NCBI GenBank assembly: GCA_002633005.1
Contig: NMRA01000304.1
Location: 27,200 to 91,199, forward strand
Reading direction: 5' to 3'
Source: Phoronis australis
Taxonomy: Eukaryota > Phoronida > Phoronidae
Length of the DNA stretch: 64,000 nt
The translations under genes and the position numbers were made by a program. Below the pieces are notes generated by a model. That model searched no databases. It had not been told where the DNA came from and was given only the letters and a program-made list of their open reading frames with translations. Numbering within the stretch: the first letter of the stretch is position 1; each line of letters begins with the position of its first letter. Positions 35,201-46,980 of this stretch are shown piece by piece.

Positions 35201-37304
35201 TTAGTGGATTGCCACAGTCGCTTGGCACAATCCACACGCTGATGTACATGGAAGCCCATTCTTTTTGCAACTGCTGCGGGGAGTACTACAAGCTGTGGAA
35301 CAGTTGCAGTGTATCATCTTCAGGAGAGTGTCTGATGCAACATTCATGACAGTCATGATGGGCATGAATCGACTGTCTTCAAGTCTCCAGCCACAGTCTA
35401 GTGGATCCAGGCCATTTGCCATCCCCATCCAAACCATGACTTGGTAGAACATTCGAGACAATGAAACCTGGTGGACGTTTCCGTCGGTGGAAAACGCTCA
35501 GGAGTAACGAAAGACTTAGCAGCAGCAACTTTCTTCGTGAATATGTTGTAATGCATGGCAACCAGAGAACACGTGCTCTCCACACCAAACATTGCGACCA
35601 TCGCTTGGCTGCCAAGATTCTCTATCTCAGCAGGGCTCACACCTTTCGCTCTGAATGTGTCTGCGCACAACTGGAGGACTTGGTCATCTTTCGCGAGTTT
35701 CTGAGAGACCTATTTCTTTCCAACGCCATATACACAAGACGTTGAGTCGCATCCTGTGAAAGAGTGTAAAAATAGTAGCTGAGTACACAACTTAATCCAG
35801 AGCATACACTTCGTCCAATTTATGTCGCATACTCTCAGATTCGTTCTTGACTTGTTGTCTGATCTGAAAAATTGTGGTTTACCATCAGCCATACAGTAAT
35901 GGAGCATAAGCATCAACAGCTCAGTGTCCTTGCCGATTACTGTGGTGGAATGCATAATTGTACTGTTTACTGCTGTCTTCGCAATGTCCAAGACCCCTTC
36001 TGCCTGAACAACTGTGCAATCCACTTTTTGAAGCTGGTCACTTATTAGGGAGATCAGTTGTTGCTTGTTACTGCCGATAGCTAGGAATTCCTCTCTCTTA
36101 ACCATCAAATTCCGTTTCTCCGATGAAGTTCACAGTCGGATAGCTACTGGCCTGTCTCCGTCTCTGCTGAGTGTTATCCTTTATCGAAGGACCTGCACCA
36201 TAGCCATCCAACGACAACAGTGGCTGCCTCATAGTGCTTTGCTGTGAAATCAGCATACGCTCCGGCAATTTTTCTATACCTATCTCCCTTCTTCCATTTG
36301 AGCTTGTGCAGCAAGGATCCCCCATCAAGCACATATCTTTCAGTCTGGAGGCGTACTGAAGGTGTGGAGTTTGGTGCTCCTTCACGTGCATGGGCCTTGG
36401 AACACTGGTCATTGACAGCTTGAGCCAGTTGAGGTTTGTCAGCCTTCTTCAAGAGGAATGGTGGGTATGCACTGTGCTCGAAACTAACCACTTCCTCAAG
36501 AGACAAGTCGCCTGACCGGGATACCACCAGGAATCGCTGGAAGAGTAAGCTAGGATCGATTGGGTTCTGTCAGGACCAACCTGGACAGCAGCTGCGTTTC
36601 TCAGAGTGTTAGCTTGCTCTATCCTCTTAAAAGAGAAAGAAAACACAGGTTGGGTTGTCGGACCATTCTCTCAACGATTTTGTTCCCAGCAGGTTCATAT
36701 TCATGCACGTTGATGTCTGCGTTGGCAACAACACCATTGATGACATTGCTTAGCGCAGGGTCTGGGGAGAAGGGTGAAAATGCGGTCAGCTTTGTGGTTA
36801 TCTTCGTAAAGACTCATGAATCTCTTTCAAATCTGGCACCAGTTGCTTCTTTGTGTTGTTCGCTTGTTGTGTACGTGTTGAAATCCTGCTAGGTGATGTT
36901 CACCTCTCTGACGTTACGGGGGCCGACATTGTCTACAATGCTCGCTGCACATCTATCATCTCACTACCATGAGTCAAGACGCCTGTGTTTTTTAGCGATC
37001 GCATCGCTTGTTCAATGGCTAGACCACAGCGGAGGCCTGAACAAACTGATGTATTTGCCGAATTACATGAAGCCCATGTTTGAAACTTCGCATACACATC
37101 TGGATGTTTGCTTTCTAGATCAGCCATTTCTTTTATATACATTTTTCTGTAGAGGTAAGCGGATTTCAGGTAATTTTGGTGTTCAGCTGCAGCAAATATT
37201 GGCAAGGCATCACCAACAGCTTGCAAGTGAACATTCCAAGACCGAGTGCGATCTGCCTTGATCATTGCCAAGGAGTATGGAGCATCTTCTAATAACCCAG
37301 CCAC
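35201..37304 (-). pseudogene. Broken copy of a PIN-like / cysteine-cluster multi-copy gene
   Basis: Minus-strand frames in order spell one protein with several frameshifts. First comes RSWNVHLQAVGDALPIFAAA and PDVYAKFQ (36933-37304), then DGGSLLHKLKWKKGDRYR and YADFTAKHYEAATVV (36174-36527). Next are SIKDNTQQRR (36100-36400) and GSNKQQLI, GKDTELLMLML, FLHSFTGCDSTS (35710-36108). Last is a C-terminal cysteine cluster, CNCSTACSTPRSSCKKNGLPC (the CXC-like pattern near 35201-35330). The family is common in many copies in cnidarian and lancelet genomes; the acidic residues after the GxDT turn suggest a PIN-type nuclease fold. This copy cannot make a full protein. A possible further upstream piece is at 39402-39564, beyond the LINE fragment. 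Confidence 0.7.
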
Positions 37305-37344
37305 AGACTATTTGCTAAGTTCAGACTTCTTCAGATACGTAGGA

Positions 37345-38620
37345 TCTTAAAAGCCACAAATTCTACAGCATGGTTAAGTCTCCTCTTAAACACTGGCTTG
37401 ATATCATTAGAGTATCTAAAATTTGGGAACTATTTCTACAAATATGCCGCTTCTCAAATTGAGAACCTTTTTGGAAGGAACTATTTAACTTTCTGTATGA
37501 TTTTTCTAATATGATAGATCAGGAGGAAATACCATATCAGCCAATTTGGTATAACAATTATGTATTGATTGGTGGAGAAACTGTGTTTTGGATAAGATGG
37601 TTTGAAAAAGGTGTTTATTATATCTCAGACCTACTAGACGAGCATGGATATTTGTTATCTTTTGAAGATTTTTGCAAAAAGTTCAATTTTAGACCAATGT
37701 TTTTGAATTTTTATGGGCTCAAAGAGGCTGTTTGTCAAAAATGGAAAATCTCAAAAAGAGACAAGTTTTCCTGCACTCTTTATCCCAATTTTTGTGAAAT
37801 TATTACTTGCAGACAAAAGGGTACAAAACATATATACAACACTTTTGTGCTAAACAAATATTCTAGGCCTAGGTCTGAGATGAGGTGGCAGGCAGAACTT
37901 GCTATACCAGACACTATTGAATGGTGGAAAATGCCTACTTTGTGAACTTTACACTTGATGTGAAACTTCGTTGGTTTCAAGTTAGACTGTCAATAGGATA
38001 ATCAGCTGTCACTCTTATCTTGTCAAAATTGGGGTTAGTAACTCCGCCTTGTGTACGTTTTGTAAGAGTGAAACTGAGACTTTGCTTCACTTATAATGGC
38101 AATGTGATGTTGTTCGAAATTTTTGGAACAATGTTGAACATTGGGTTAGAAAAAAACCCAATATTTCCCTTACAGTTTTCTTTGGAAACAGATGTACAGA
38201 GCAGCCAATTCAAAACTTAATATTGTGTCTTTGCAAGTTTCATTTATATAAGCAACGTCTCAAGGGTAAACCTCCAAATTAAATTATATTAACAAAAGAA
38301 ATTAACAGTTATTACTCCTGTGAAAAATATATTTATTCAAAAAATTTACAAATGGAAAAATTTACAAACAGGTGGTCACAAATGCATAATTCAATAGCAA
38401 TGTAAGGATATTTTATCATTCCAAAATACTCTCTCCCCTTTTCAGTGTCATGTACTACTACACTGTCTTGTATGTTTTTTTCAAATGTATTTCTAAAATC
38501 CGGTTCAAGTATACATTTAACTTAGTAAACTTTAATTTCATTGAATTGTAAAGTAAGGCATGGGAATCCCAGACCTTTGTCCTTACTTATGTTGAAGAGA
38601 ATAAAAAAATTAAAAGAAAA
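37345..38620 (+). mobile_element. 3' end of an L1/Tx1-type LINE
   Basis: An open stretch at 37511-37945 encodes YQPIWYNNYVLIGG, WFEKGVYYISDLLDEHG and FRPMFLNFYGLKEAV, typical of the region after reverse transcriptase in L1/Tx1-type elements. Downstream broken frames give CKSETETLLHL-like and FWNNVEHW segments, then a tail. It is 5' truncated and carries stops. It is the same general class as the 5850-7520 fragment, which has the matching QPLWFNSNN. Its orientation is opposite to that of the surrounding pseudogene. Confidence 0.75.
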
Positions 38621-38732
38621 ATGTTCAGACTTCTTCTTCTCAAGATTCACGATGATCTGTACAATTGCGGGTGATTGTGAGGCACTTCAGACACATCTAG
38701 TAATACTTTCGTTATAGGGGATACGATATTAA

Positions 38733-39065
38733 ATAATGGACAAATCAGTGATTTTTCAGCGTTCTTAAATTTTAGCAGCCATCTTGAATTTCATTTCAAA
38801 TACTGATCATATCTGAATTTTAACCACACAAGTGAGTTTCTCACCCCTTAAAACCATAGACTAGAGCCAAAACTTATGTCTCTATCACAATTATTGAAGA
38901 AGTTATATCTAATTTTAGTGATTTCGAAACTTCATGGCGGCCATCTTGGAAATGACCCAATTAAATTATTTCCGGTGGTCAGATTTTGATAGACCTGTTC
39001 ATCAGTATACCCAGTAAGGCATAAAAAACCATTCAAGAACCTTTTGTTGCAATTTGTTGTGGGTC
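38733..39065 (-). repeat. Inverted repeat, right arm
   Basis: Inverse copy of 34309-34588. It also carries the sequence GGCGGCCATCTTGGAAATGAC, whose counterpart on the left reads as the reverse complement. Confidence 0.75.
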
Positions 39066-39401
39066 GGGTGGCTATTTGTCATAAATTAATTGCCCCGTTA
39101 AAAAATTGGCTCTTTGGGCTGACGAGCCAGTTGCATCATCTCTCATTTTCACATAGTCTCAGGCCCTTCTGCACTGGCGTACTCAGATTCTCTATTGTTT
39201 CATTTGCAGATCTTGTACAAAAACGTGGATGGACCATTTGACACTGATTTTCTGACCCGCTGGAAAATCCAGTGCCCTCGCTGCAGGCGGTCCAGAAGGG
39301 CGACTTTCAGTTTTGATTTGTGACAGAGCAATTACTTCCTGGTTTTACGAGCGCACTGGGTACGATTGACTATTTTACTCACTCGCCGGAATTAGTCTTA
39401 C

Positions 39402-39564
39402 CGCTGGCCATGTACAGCTCTCGAGTTTCTTTTGCATGGATCTTTCGTTGGACATCAACTTCAGCTTCTGCAATCCTTGTTTTCTGCGGAACGGGAAAAT
39501 TCGGCGACTCAGCCCTGTCGCCGCACTCGCTACTAGTGTAGAGAGGCAGCTTTCTGTTGACTTC
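39402..39564 (-). other. Possible minus-strand exon, unassigned
   Basis: Between an upstream stop and a donor G|GTAAGA, 54 codons stay open with a coding-like composition (LPLYTSSECGDRAESPN, then IAEAEVDVQRKIHAKETREL). It ends in phase 1. No acceptor is clear. Because it lies upstream of and on the same strand as the PIN-like pseudogene, it may be an N-terminal piece of that gene. There is no homology I can state. Confidence 0.25.
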
Positions 39565-39875
39565 TCAGTGCGAGAGCACTGAATCACTAAGTCCCAATGA
39601 AGCGCACCTTGACAGGGTAACTATCTATCTTATTGTACTAACTTAGCATATTGAAAATGCCGTGAAAAATGAGTGAGATATTCTGTACTATATTGAATTG
39701 AATTAAAAGAAGATAAGCTTTCCGGTTTTTCCCAACAAGTTAAATGCCAAGGTGGTCGAAGCTGTCGCAAGGTGGCGTAATATGACCAGTGTCACAATGA
39801 CCCCTGTCGATAACTTCGATGGACCCCGAAGTTGAAGCTCTACCTGGCAAATGGTGAACGTAAACTACATGCATA

Positions 39876-40459
39876 ATAGGCGGATTTAGGGGGGGAAGGG
39901 AGCCCCGGGCCTCCCGCCCCCTTGGCTGGCGCAAGGAAAATGAAACAACAGCGACAAGCGTGAGAAAATATTGAGTTCAGTAACTAGGACCGGCAGCGGG
40001 AAAGGGGCGGCTCGGACTCCAGATCGCGTTCCCGGTTCCTTTTTTTGTTTTTTCTTTTTTTTAGCCTACCCATAGATTTTCCGAACAGAAGGTTCACATT
40101 CCCAGTCCCCACACCGCAACTTTCGGGCCAATTCCCCGCGGCGACATGTTGTCCTCCCCCTTTTTGTATCCTAGATCTGTCACTGTAAATTAATTATTGT
40201 TAACGGTATTAATTAATTCGTTACTGTGTAAGTTAATTATTAACGGTTTAGTTGATTATTAACGGCGTAAATTAACTTTTTAAAATGGTGTAAATAAATT
40301 TTTATGGCCTAAATTCATTCTTTATGGCGTAAACTATTTACTTGCGGTGCGAATTACTTTTAACGGCGTAAATTAATTTTCACAGCGTAATTAATTCTTG
40401 ATCGCGTATTTGAGGCGCAAGTTAACTTTTAACGGCTTAAATTTAGGAATCAGCCTGAA
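39876..40459. repeat. G-rich repeat edge and ACGGCGTAAATTAA-type degenerate repeat
   Basis: GGCGGATTTAGGGGGGG at 39880 is the same type of edge as at 42605 and 45767. A reversed edge, CCTAGATCCGCCACTG, occurs at 41040, so a composite element may span 39880-41055. From 40186 to 40440 a short unit like ACGGCGTAAATTAATTTT repeats degenerately, with a period near 22-27 bp. Confidence 0.5.
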
Positions 40460-40890
40460 TAAGACTTTTGCTGCTGGTAAGATGTCAATTTTAATCGAAG
40501 CCTTAGTGAATCACTCAGAAACACATAATTCTCTCTTTGTCAAACCGATTTCCAAAGCAACGCGTCATTATTGCCAACACAAAAAACCGCGGATTTGGTC
40601 TTTTTGGCAATTGAAGACTAATTTAAATATACCAAATTTGTTACGAACTGATACCACAAAATATAAAACTTGTAATGAGCATTACAAAAAGAAGGAGGTT
40701 TCGCGCGCAAACGCTGTGGACTATAAACAAGTAGGTCTCTCAGTAACATCATGATGAGTTAAAGCGCGGTGGTGCAGTGCCGGGTAAAGCACGAGCGCTC
40801 TGTCCGCCTGGTCGTGAGTTCGAGTCTGTGGTACAAGCAGTTTTTCCTCTATGACACTTTCTCCGTTTTTTCCTTTTCTTTTTTCTTGGA
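40460..40890 (+). mobile_element. Dispersed element with tRNA-like promoter, copy 2
   Basis: Inverse-orientation copy of 12962-13414. It has the same body, a tRNA-like segment with B box GAGTTCGAGTC at 40816-40826, and the same tail (GTACAAGCAGTTTTTCC, then a T-rich run). Short open frames over it are by-products. Confidence 0.65.
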
Positions 40891-41384
40891 TAATACTTCG
40901 GGAATCAAGGAAAATGCTTGATTTTTAGAGGAAAAAAACGAAAAATGTCTTGGGTGCTATGCGCATATGCATTCGTGCTCAAGCAAATGTTTACAGACAA
41001 AATGTTGGTCCCCACCCTTGTGATGAATAATTGTGATATCCTAGATCCGCCACTGCCGGTGCCTGAGTGTTTTGAGTAAACTCAGTTCAGATTGGGCTGT
41101 GCTCTTGTCTACTAGTATACGGAAAAGCCACCATTGTGAGACGGCACATCCGTAGGTGGTACTGAAAAGTTAGGCTGCGGCCGCGGCCTAACTGTTCACA
41201 GTGCCACCTAACATGGTTCATCAACACGATGGCGGACCACTCCGCTCAACGAAAACCACGTGACTTCACCTCTAGTTATGTTTATCTCATTGTCCACCAC
41301 CAGCATTCAACTAAACTGGGTCAGCGTCAGTCGGAATATAGAACTATTTTACGATTTATGTACCGTATTATGCAACGGTCGAAC

Positions 41385-44079
41385 ATGGCGTCGATTGCTG
41401 TAACAGTCATATCTGTATTGCTGGCTCTGTTGTTCATTGTGTCGGGGTCTATGAAAGTGACGCCTGTGATAAATGAAGATATACACCAACACATGGTGAG
41501 ATAATCTCATACCGACAAAGTAGCTTTTTGTAAATAAGTCTATTCCGTACAGACTTTGGTTGAAGTAGGTGTCCAATGTAGACTTGGGCTGCAACTCGAA
41601 GTTAATTCGTTAATGTCTTGGTTTAGTTGGATATTGTGTTAGTTTATTTTGTGTTGTATATAGGGCTACCTGTTGCTAGTGGCAGCAGTAAAGGCAGACA
41701 CGAACTGAAACTTAGTTTTGACTCAAGGGTCTGTGCAGATCATCTAACGTGACTCCACTGCCGTAAGAAGCGCGGACCAAAAGCCCTGACCCCAGACCTT
41801 ATGACCCTGAGTTCTGTGTATGGATTACCTGACGATACCAACGGAGTACAGTCCGGTGGGGGCACACAGGGTCATTGTAACCTTGTTCATTACTAAGAAC
41901 CCTCACCTTTGGTCGACTCTCCCTTAATTCAATATTTATTTTTCTCTCTGACTGCTGCCGTCTGATTAGACTACGCTTCAGTTCATTTACTGCCAACAAG
42001 GCTGAAGAGAACCAATGCAGAGTTTCCCGAACTGCCGACTCTGATGCAAATGCTTGCTGGTCGAAATCGAGGCCAAAAGGTTGTCATTTTAAGAGACTGG
42101 TAGCGATAAGAAGTGATCTCTTAACAAGGTATCTAAACTACACGGTCAACGGACTCATAAACACGGGCACGGGCGCATGAACACGACTCACGGACTTGCA
42201 AACACCGTCAACTGACTCACAAACACGGGAACGGACTCACAAAACACGATCCACGCACCCAAATACACGGAAAACGGACTCATATTCACGAGGAAACACG
42301 GTTAACGGACCGCCAAACACGGGTCACGGACTCATCGGCTTCCTGGGTCAGCTGACATCTTCATTTTTTCCGTGACCCGTGTTTGGCGGTCCGTTAACCT
42401 TGTTTCCTCGTGAATATGAGTCCGTGTCGCGTGTATTTGGGTGCGTGGATCGTGTTTTGTGGGTCCGTTCCCGTGTTTGTGAGTCAGTGGACGGTGTTTG
42501 CAGGTCCGTGAGTCGTGTTTATGAGTCCGTTGACTGTGTAGTTTAGGTACCTTGCATAAGGTGATTCTAAAAATAGGGTCCCTTCTTCGGGCTGTGGAAA
42601 ATACAGTGGCGGATTTGGGGGGGGCAAGGGGGCCATNCCCCCCCCCCCCCGGCAGAAACCACACCCCTGTCAACATGGCTGGAGTACAATTTTCTGGAAA
42701 ATAACGAACATTGACTCTTTGTTCATCCATCTTATTTACAAATCAATAGTACGAAACCATCCAACTTTCCAGGCTATATGCAAATATTCAAGCATCAACT
42801 ACAGATATTAATTTGTAGCTATAAAAAGCTGTTTGTGTAACTTACACCAGTTCGATGGCACTGAAGGCGAAGGTTCAACCACAATCTCGTCATCTCGAGC
42901 GACGGAATGCGTGGTTGGTGGGGTTGGACATCTCGAGATGGCAAATTTTAACTAATTAGATGCAGTCATAATAAGACCGATATTCGTCTTCACTCATAAC
43001 TTCTTTCTTTCCGTAACAAATTCTATTGTTTTCAGCGTTTAGAATCAGACAAAACCTATATTATGCTTGTTCTTGCTCTAAAATTTTTGAAAATTATATT
43101 TTTCAAAATAATTATTAAAAAGTGCAAGAATTAAAAATATCGTCATTTTCATGAAAATCTTCGCGCCCATTCACAATGCGTGCGCATTCAAACTAGAGTA
43201 TCATTACCTTTGGTATATCCTGTACATTTCGCTGGTGTATTTAACAGAATCGAATGCGAATTAGTGTTGTCAGTAAGCCAACCTTTTTTATTTTCAGAAA
43301 AACGAGTTTAAAATCTACGCTGAAGTTTTCCCTTTCCAAAGTCTGACTGGCTGGCAACCAGAGGCTAATTTTTACAGAATTGCAATCGGAGTCATTGAGC
43401 TTGTTTGTGGGTTACTCATCGTGTTTACGTCAGGTATGCATATGTTGATAACGTATCACTAAATCATACGTTCGCTTCTTGGACGAAACGCACGCTTACA
43501 TCAGCTTTCGCTAAGTGGTATTTTGTTTGAATGTCTTGTGTCACACACTATGATATAAAATCCATTCACCATGTGCGTCAACAGTGACCACGTTGGGGAA
43601 AGATTATGCCATGACACAGCAGCTAGTGCCGGGTATACTTCGTGAGTTAGTTTTTTACATCTCAAGAAGAAATAGCAATAAAAAAGGCCAAGGCAAGGTT
43701 TTACGTGCTATATCATATCGTAAACACCGTGTGGTTCTGTGTATATGACATCAGCATCAAAGAAAATAAATTATTAATTAAACAACCCACAAAGCTGCAT
43801 ATAGATATGAATTTAAGCATCTTTACGTCATATGATTAATAAAAAGTAATAATTTTTATCACATTTTGACTTTTTCTCGTTACAGGTTCCATTAACTTAG
43901 TTGGGAATGTGACCCTTGCTGTTATTATGGTGGGCGCCATGTATACGCTTTGGATGCTTGGACGTGATTGCGGCGAAATGGTGCCGGCTATCGTTTCCTT
44001 TATTCTACTTGAATATCTCATGTGCACTATTCACATGGGCCCAGATCGCACGTCGGGAGAAGAAAAGAAGACAAAGTGA
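41385..44079 (+). CDS. TMEM35B: TMEM35B-like four-helix membrane protein, copy A
   Basis: Three exons, 41385-41495, 43298-43433 and 43886-44079, join with GT-AG borders in phases 0 and 1 to give 146 residues. Helices are predicted at about 4-23, 63-81, 88-106 and 113-131. The order LLFIVSGSMKVTP, FKIYAEVFPF, GWQPEANFYRIAIGVIELVCGLL, then NLxLAVIMVGAMYT and MVPAIV matches TMEM35B better than TMEM35A and belongs to the DoxX-like superfamily. The relative TMEM35A (NACHO) is an ER chaperone for nicotinic receptors; the role of TMEM35B is less clear. The ATG is chosen because copy B begins with the same MASIA and has an identical exon 1 length; an ATG 9 bp upstream is in frame. Intron 1 contains a large foldback element and an N at 42638. 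A tandem paralogue follows at 48143. ATTAAA at 44338 may be a polyadenylation signal. Confidence 0.87.
42126..42553. repeat. Large foldback (long hairpin) element built of short repeats
   Basis: The left arm 42126-42330 and right arm 42369-42553 are inverse copies (AAGGTATCTAAACTACACGG pairs with the end at 42553; CCAAACACGGGTCACGGA faces its complement at the loop), with a 38-nt loop. Within each arm a degenerate unit around GGACTCATAAACACGG repeats every 20-30 bp. A transcript would fold into a stem of about 185 bp. It lies in intron 1 of TMEM35B-like copy A and has no coding capacity. Confidence 0.88.
42600..42660. other. G-run/C-run assembly join with an N
   Basis: A GGCGGATTTGGGGGGGG edge runs into GGGCCAT, one N (42638) and a long C-run. 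The join is probably artificial or a homopolymer ambiguity inside a repeat of the same edge type as 121-183. Confidence 0.6.
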
Positions 44080-45766
44080 TGAAAAGTCCGCAAGTGATAA
44101 CAAGACTAACGCGGCAGAAAGCAACTAAACTAACTGACTCGCGGATTCATCGACTTGGTGCATTTATTTGTAAATTCTCCTTTGCAGCCGTTGGTTGTTG
44201 TAGGCGTGGGTGTATCTATGTGCTTCTGCCGGTGCCCAATTAGTTACAACCGAAGCTGATGATGGAATTTTTTACCATTCCGGCTAACCGTCACCAGTGT
44301 GAAAGGTTCATTCTGTTTTCTGTTATAAAAGTTCCTCATTAAAACTGCGATACTCGCCGACAGACCTATTCCTAAAGATCTGGAACGGCCAATCGCTTAC
44401 GAACTGAACACGATCCGAAATGTCTAGTATGCTACATCGGTCCCCATAAACAAATTTTGTCCAATAGACTGCTGTCGATGACTTTTTCGTCATCGTGCTA
44501 AGCAATACGCACCACGACGTGACAATCTGAACTATTGGAGGGTTGCGACACTGCTGACGCTTTTCAAATGCATTATGGGACTTTTTGCGTCTTAAACATT
44601 CAGATAGCTTTATTGGTGTGTAGGTCCTTGAGTTTATCTCTTCCGATCGTATCCGTCACAGGTACCAATCGTTACACTATCTCGGTATAGTGCTACCCAT
44701 GTTTCTAAAAGGGTTATGAGTCATGTGGGGATTCGGGTTCCTGAGACTTGGTGATTGTGTAAGGGTGACAGAAAACAACACTCGTCACTTGAGTGCACCA
44801 GAATTGAAAGCACGGGCACAAAGACACTTCAAAGTGCTTTTTGGTGCCAGTACGAGAAAAACGACCATCTTAGATAAAATGAGCCACAAAATGCATAAGA
44901 TAAGTACAACAATCAGCAAGCATATTACGCGAAAAGATTTTCGAGACATTTTCCACTAAATCTGATCACATGAAGTCACTGAAATCCCTAAAACGCAAAT
45001 TATGAATCAAGTTACACGTTCACAATTTGCCTGACAAGGCCACCGGATGTTTACGATCCGACAACCGCCCCATAATGCATTTGAAAAATGATAGCAGCAC
45101 TGTGAATGAAATCCCCGAATTGCGACCGATCATAGTAAACGGCATCTTTTGTATTTAAAGCGGCTACAAACCCTGCCTTCTACCACAAAATTTAGATCCA
45201 CTTATCGTTATGACTTCGGTCTTAAATTGTCCCCAAGTCAAATTGGAGATGCTCTCGGAGCTTCGAAAGAACTAATAGTTCGACTTTGCGCGATCAGGGC
45301 CCGTTCTCCAATCTTTTTCCTCGAACTGGAACTCGAAATTAGAATTGGCATTTTCTACTCTACTTTTGGGCGAACTCAAGATAAGTGTCTATTATTCTAT
45401 GCTCGAGTACACAATAAGTTACGTAGATAATTTATTGCCCTTAGTTCACAGTTTGTAAACCCAATATTAAAGCAATAAGCTCGAGTTTGAACTCGAAATT
45501 TCGAGTTTTACTCGAGTTTGTAGCACGAATATAAGGGTCTTCAAGGGCAAACTTGAACTAGAAACTCCTATGCATAAACTATAATATATTAGAGCTCAGT
45601 CTGATAACCAATTATGTTAAGTTCGCACAAAGGGAGCAGAGAAATTGCCAAAAATAGTTTCGAGCGTTTCGAGTACAAAGATTAGAGACCGGGCCCAGGC
45701 TCTTCACTGAAGTTGGCTTGTCACGTGCCATTTTAAACACTGAACAGGGTCTCGGCTATTAACCAG

Positions 45767-46053
45767 GGGCGGATCCAGGATTTTGATGTAGGGGAAGCCA
45801 GGGCACAGGAATAGCCAGAATTTCGCCACATGCGCGCGCCAACCCTAAAATGTAGGGGGTCTTGAACTTTCGGTTTTGTGGACCTTATTACTAAAAAAAA
45901 CGGCAAACTGGCTTTGTTCAAGGCTGTGCATTATTCCGCCCCCCGAGCCCCCTAGGTGCGCTCATATGTCAGCGCATCCTGAGATGCCAATGGGAATCTG
46001 TGAGAATTTTAGGGGGGGCATGGTCCCCTTGGACCCCCTCCCCTAAATCCGCC
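45767..46053. mobile_element. MITE-like element with GGCGGAT ends
   Basis: GGGGCGGATCCAGG at the left end and CCCTAAATCCGCC at the right end form short inverted termini, with G- or C-runs inside each end. The same edges occur alone at 121-183, 39880, 41040 and 42605, so this is a repeat family. It is non-coding. Confidence 0.6.
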
Positions 46054-46730
46054 ATTGATAACGACCTGTCGGTTGTTTGCAAACTCAGAAATCCGCTAAT
46101 CTGAGTAAGGGATGAGTTGGGATCAATTTCGTAGGGGTAAGTGATCTAATTCAGTTGACGGATGGAACGTTGATTTGTTTTATGGGCAATCTGTGATCTC
46201 AAATGTCACCTGCACGAGTGTGTCTTGAGCAAGTCGTAAACCGACACACTGCATTTTCTTTATACTGCTAATACCTGACGTCGCCCACGCTACTTTCAGT
46301 CGTGATCCAGTCGTAAACCGACACACTTTATTTTGTTCAAACTGATAAAAACTGGCACTATATATGTCTAATTGTTTGTTCGGTTATTGTCTTCGGCACA
46401 AAGCTTACATAGTTTGATGCTGGTGATTGTTTTACCTCTATCTTGTATATGTCTGTCAACTGAGAACTGGTTATGGTTGTAACGGTATGTTGAGAGAGAA
46501 TATATCATTTTGTATTTTTACAACAATCGCTATGTGAGCAATTGGTGCTTTCATATGGAAATCTGATTCTCAGTGAGAAATGACCGTTTTCTATAGAAAT
46601 AAAACCAGTTTGATTACGTACTAACATACGACGTGTTTGTTTTTAAGCCATGTCCACAGTGACATACCTTCGTTTGTTTTCTTTTCGAATATGACGTATT
46701 CACTGCGTTCGACAATAAATATGCAAACCA

Positions 46731-46980
46731 GGGGCCCGTTCCAACAAAACTGACTTAGCTAAGACAATTCTTAAATTTTACTAAATTTTAAAATAAAAGT
46801 TAAATTTGTCTCAAAATCATTTCAATAAAGAGATCTTTTTCTTGATTAATGTGTTTGAGGTAAGTTTTTTCTTAGTTTTGAAGAATTTACCGGATGTGGA
46901 AGTTTCAAAGTTTGGAAGTTAAGACAAATCTTAGACTTAAGTCAAAAATCAACTTAAGTCAGTTTCTTGGAACGGGCCCC
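46731..46980. mobile_element. MITE-like element with GGGGCCCGTTCC ends
   Basis: GGGGCCCGTTCCAA at the left pairs with TTGGAACGGGCCCC at the right, and the similarity continues inward (ACTGACTTAG against CTTAAGTCAGTT). It is about 250 bp, AT-rich inside and non-coding, so it is probably a non-autonomous DNA transposon or foldback element. Confidence 0.75.

Noticed and set aside
40763-40835. Functional tRNA gene (also 13040-13110 and 9800-9890 on the minus strand)
   Set aside because: Promoter boxes are present, but cloverleaf pairing is poor and the sequence is embedded in dispersed repeats.
45149-45430. 93-codon plus-strand frame
   Set aside because: No domain; rich in repeated ACTCGA motifs of the surrounding non-coding DNA.
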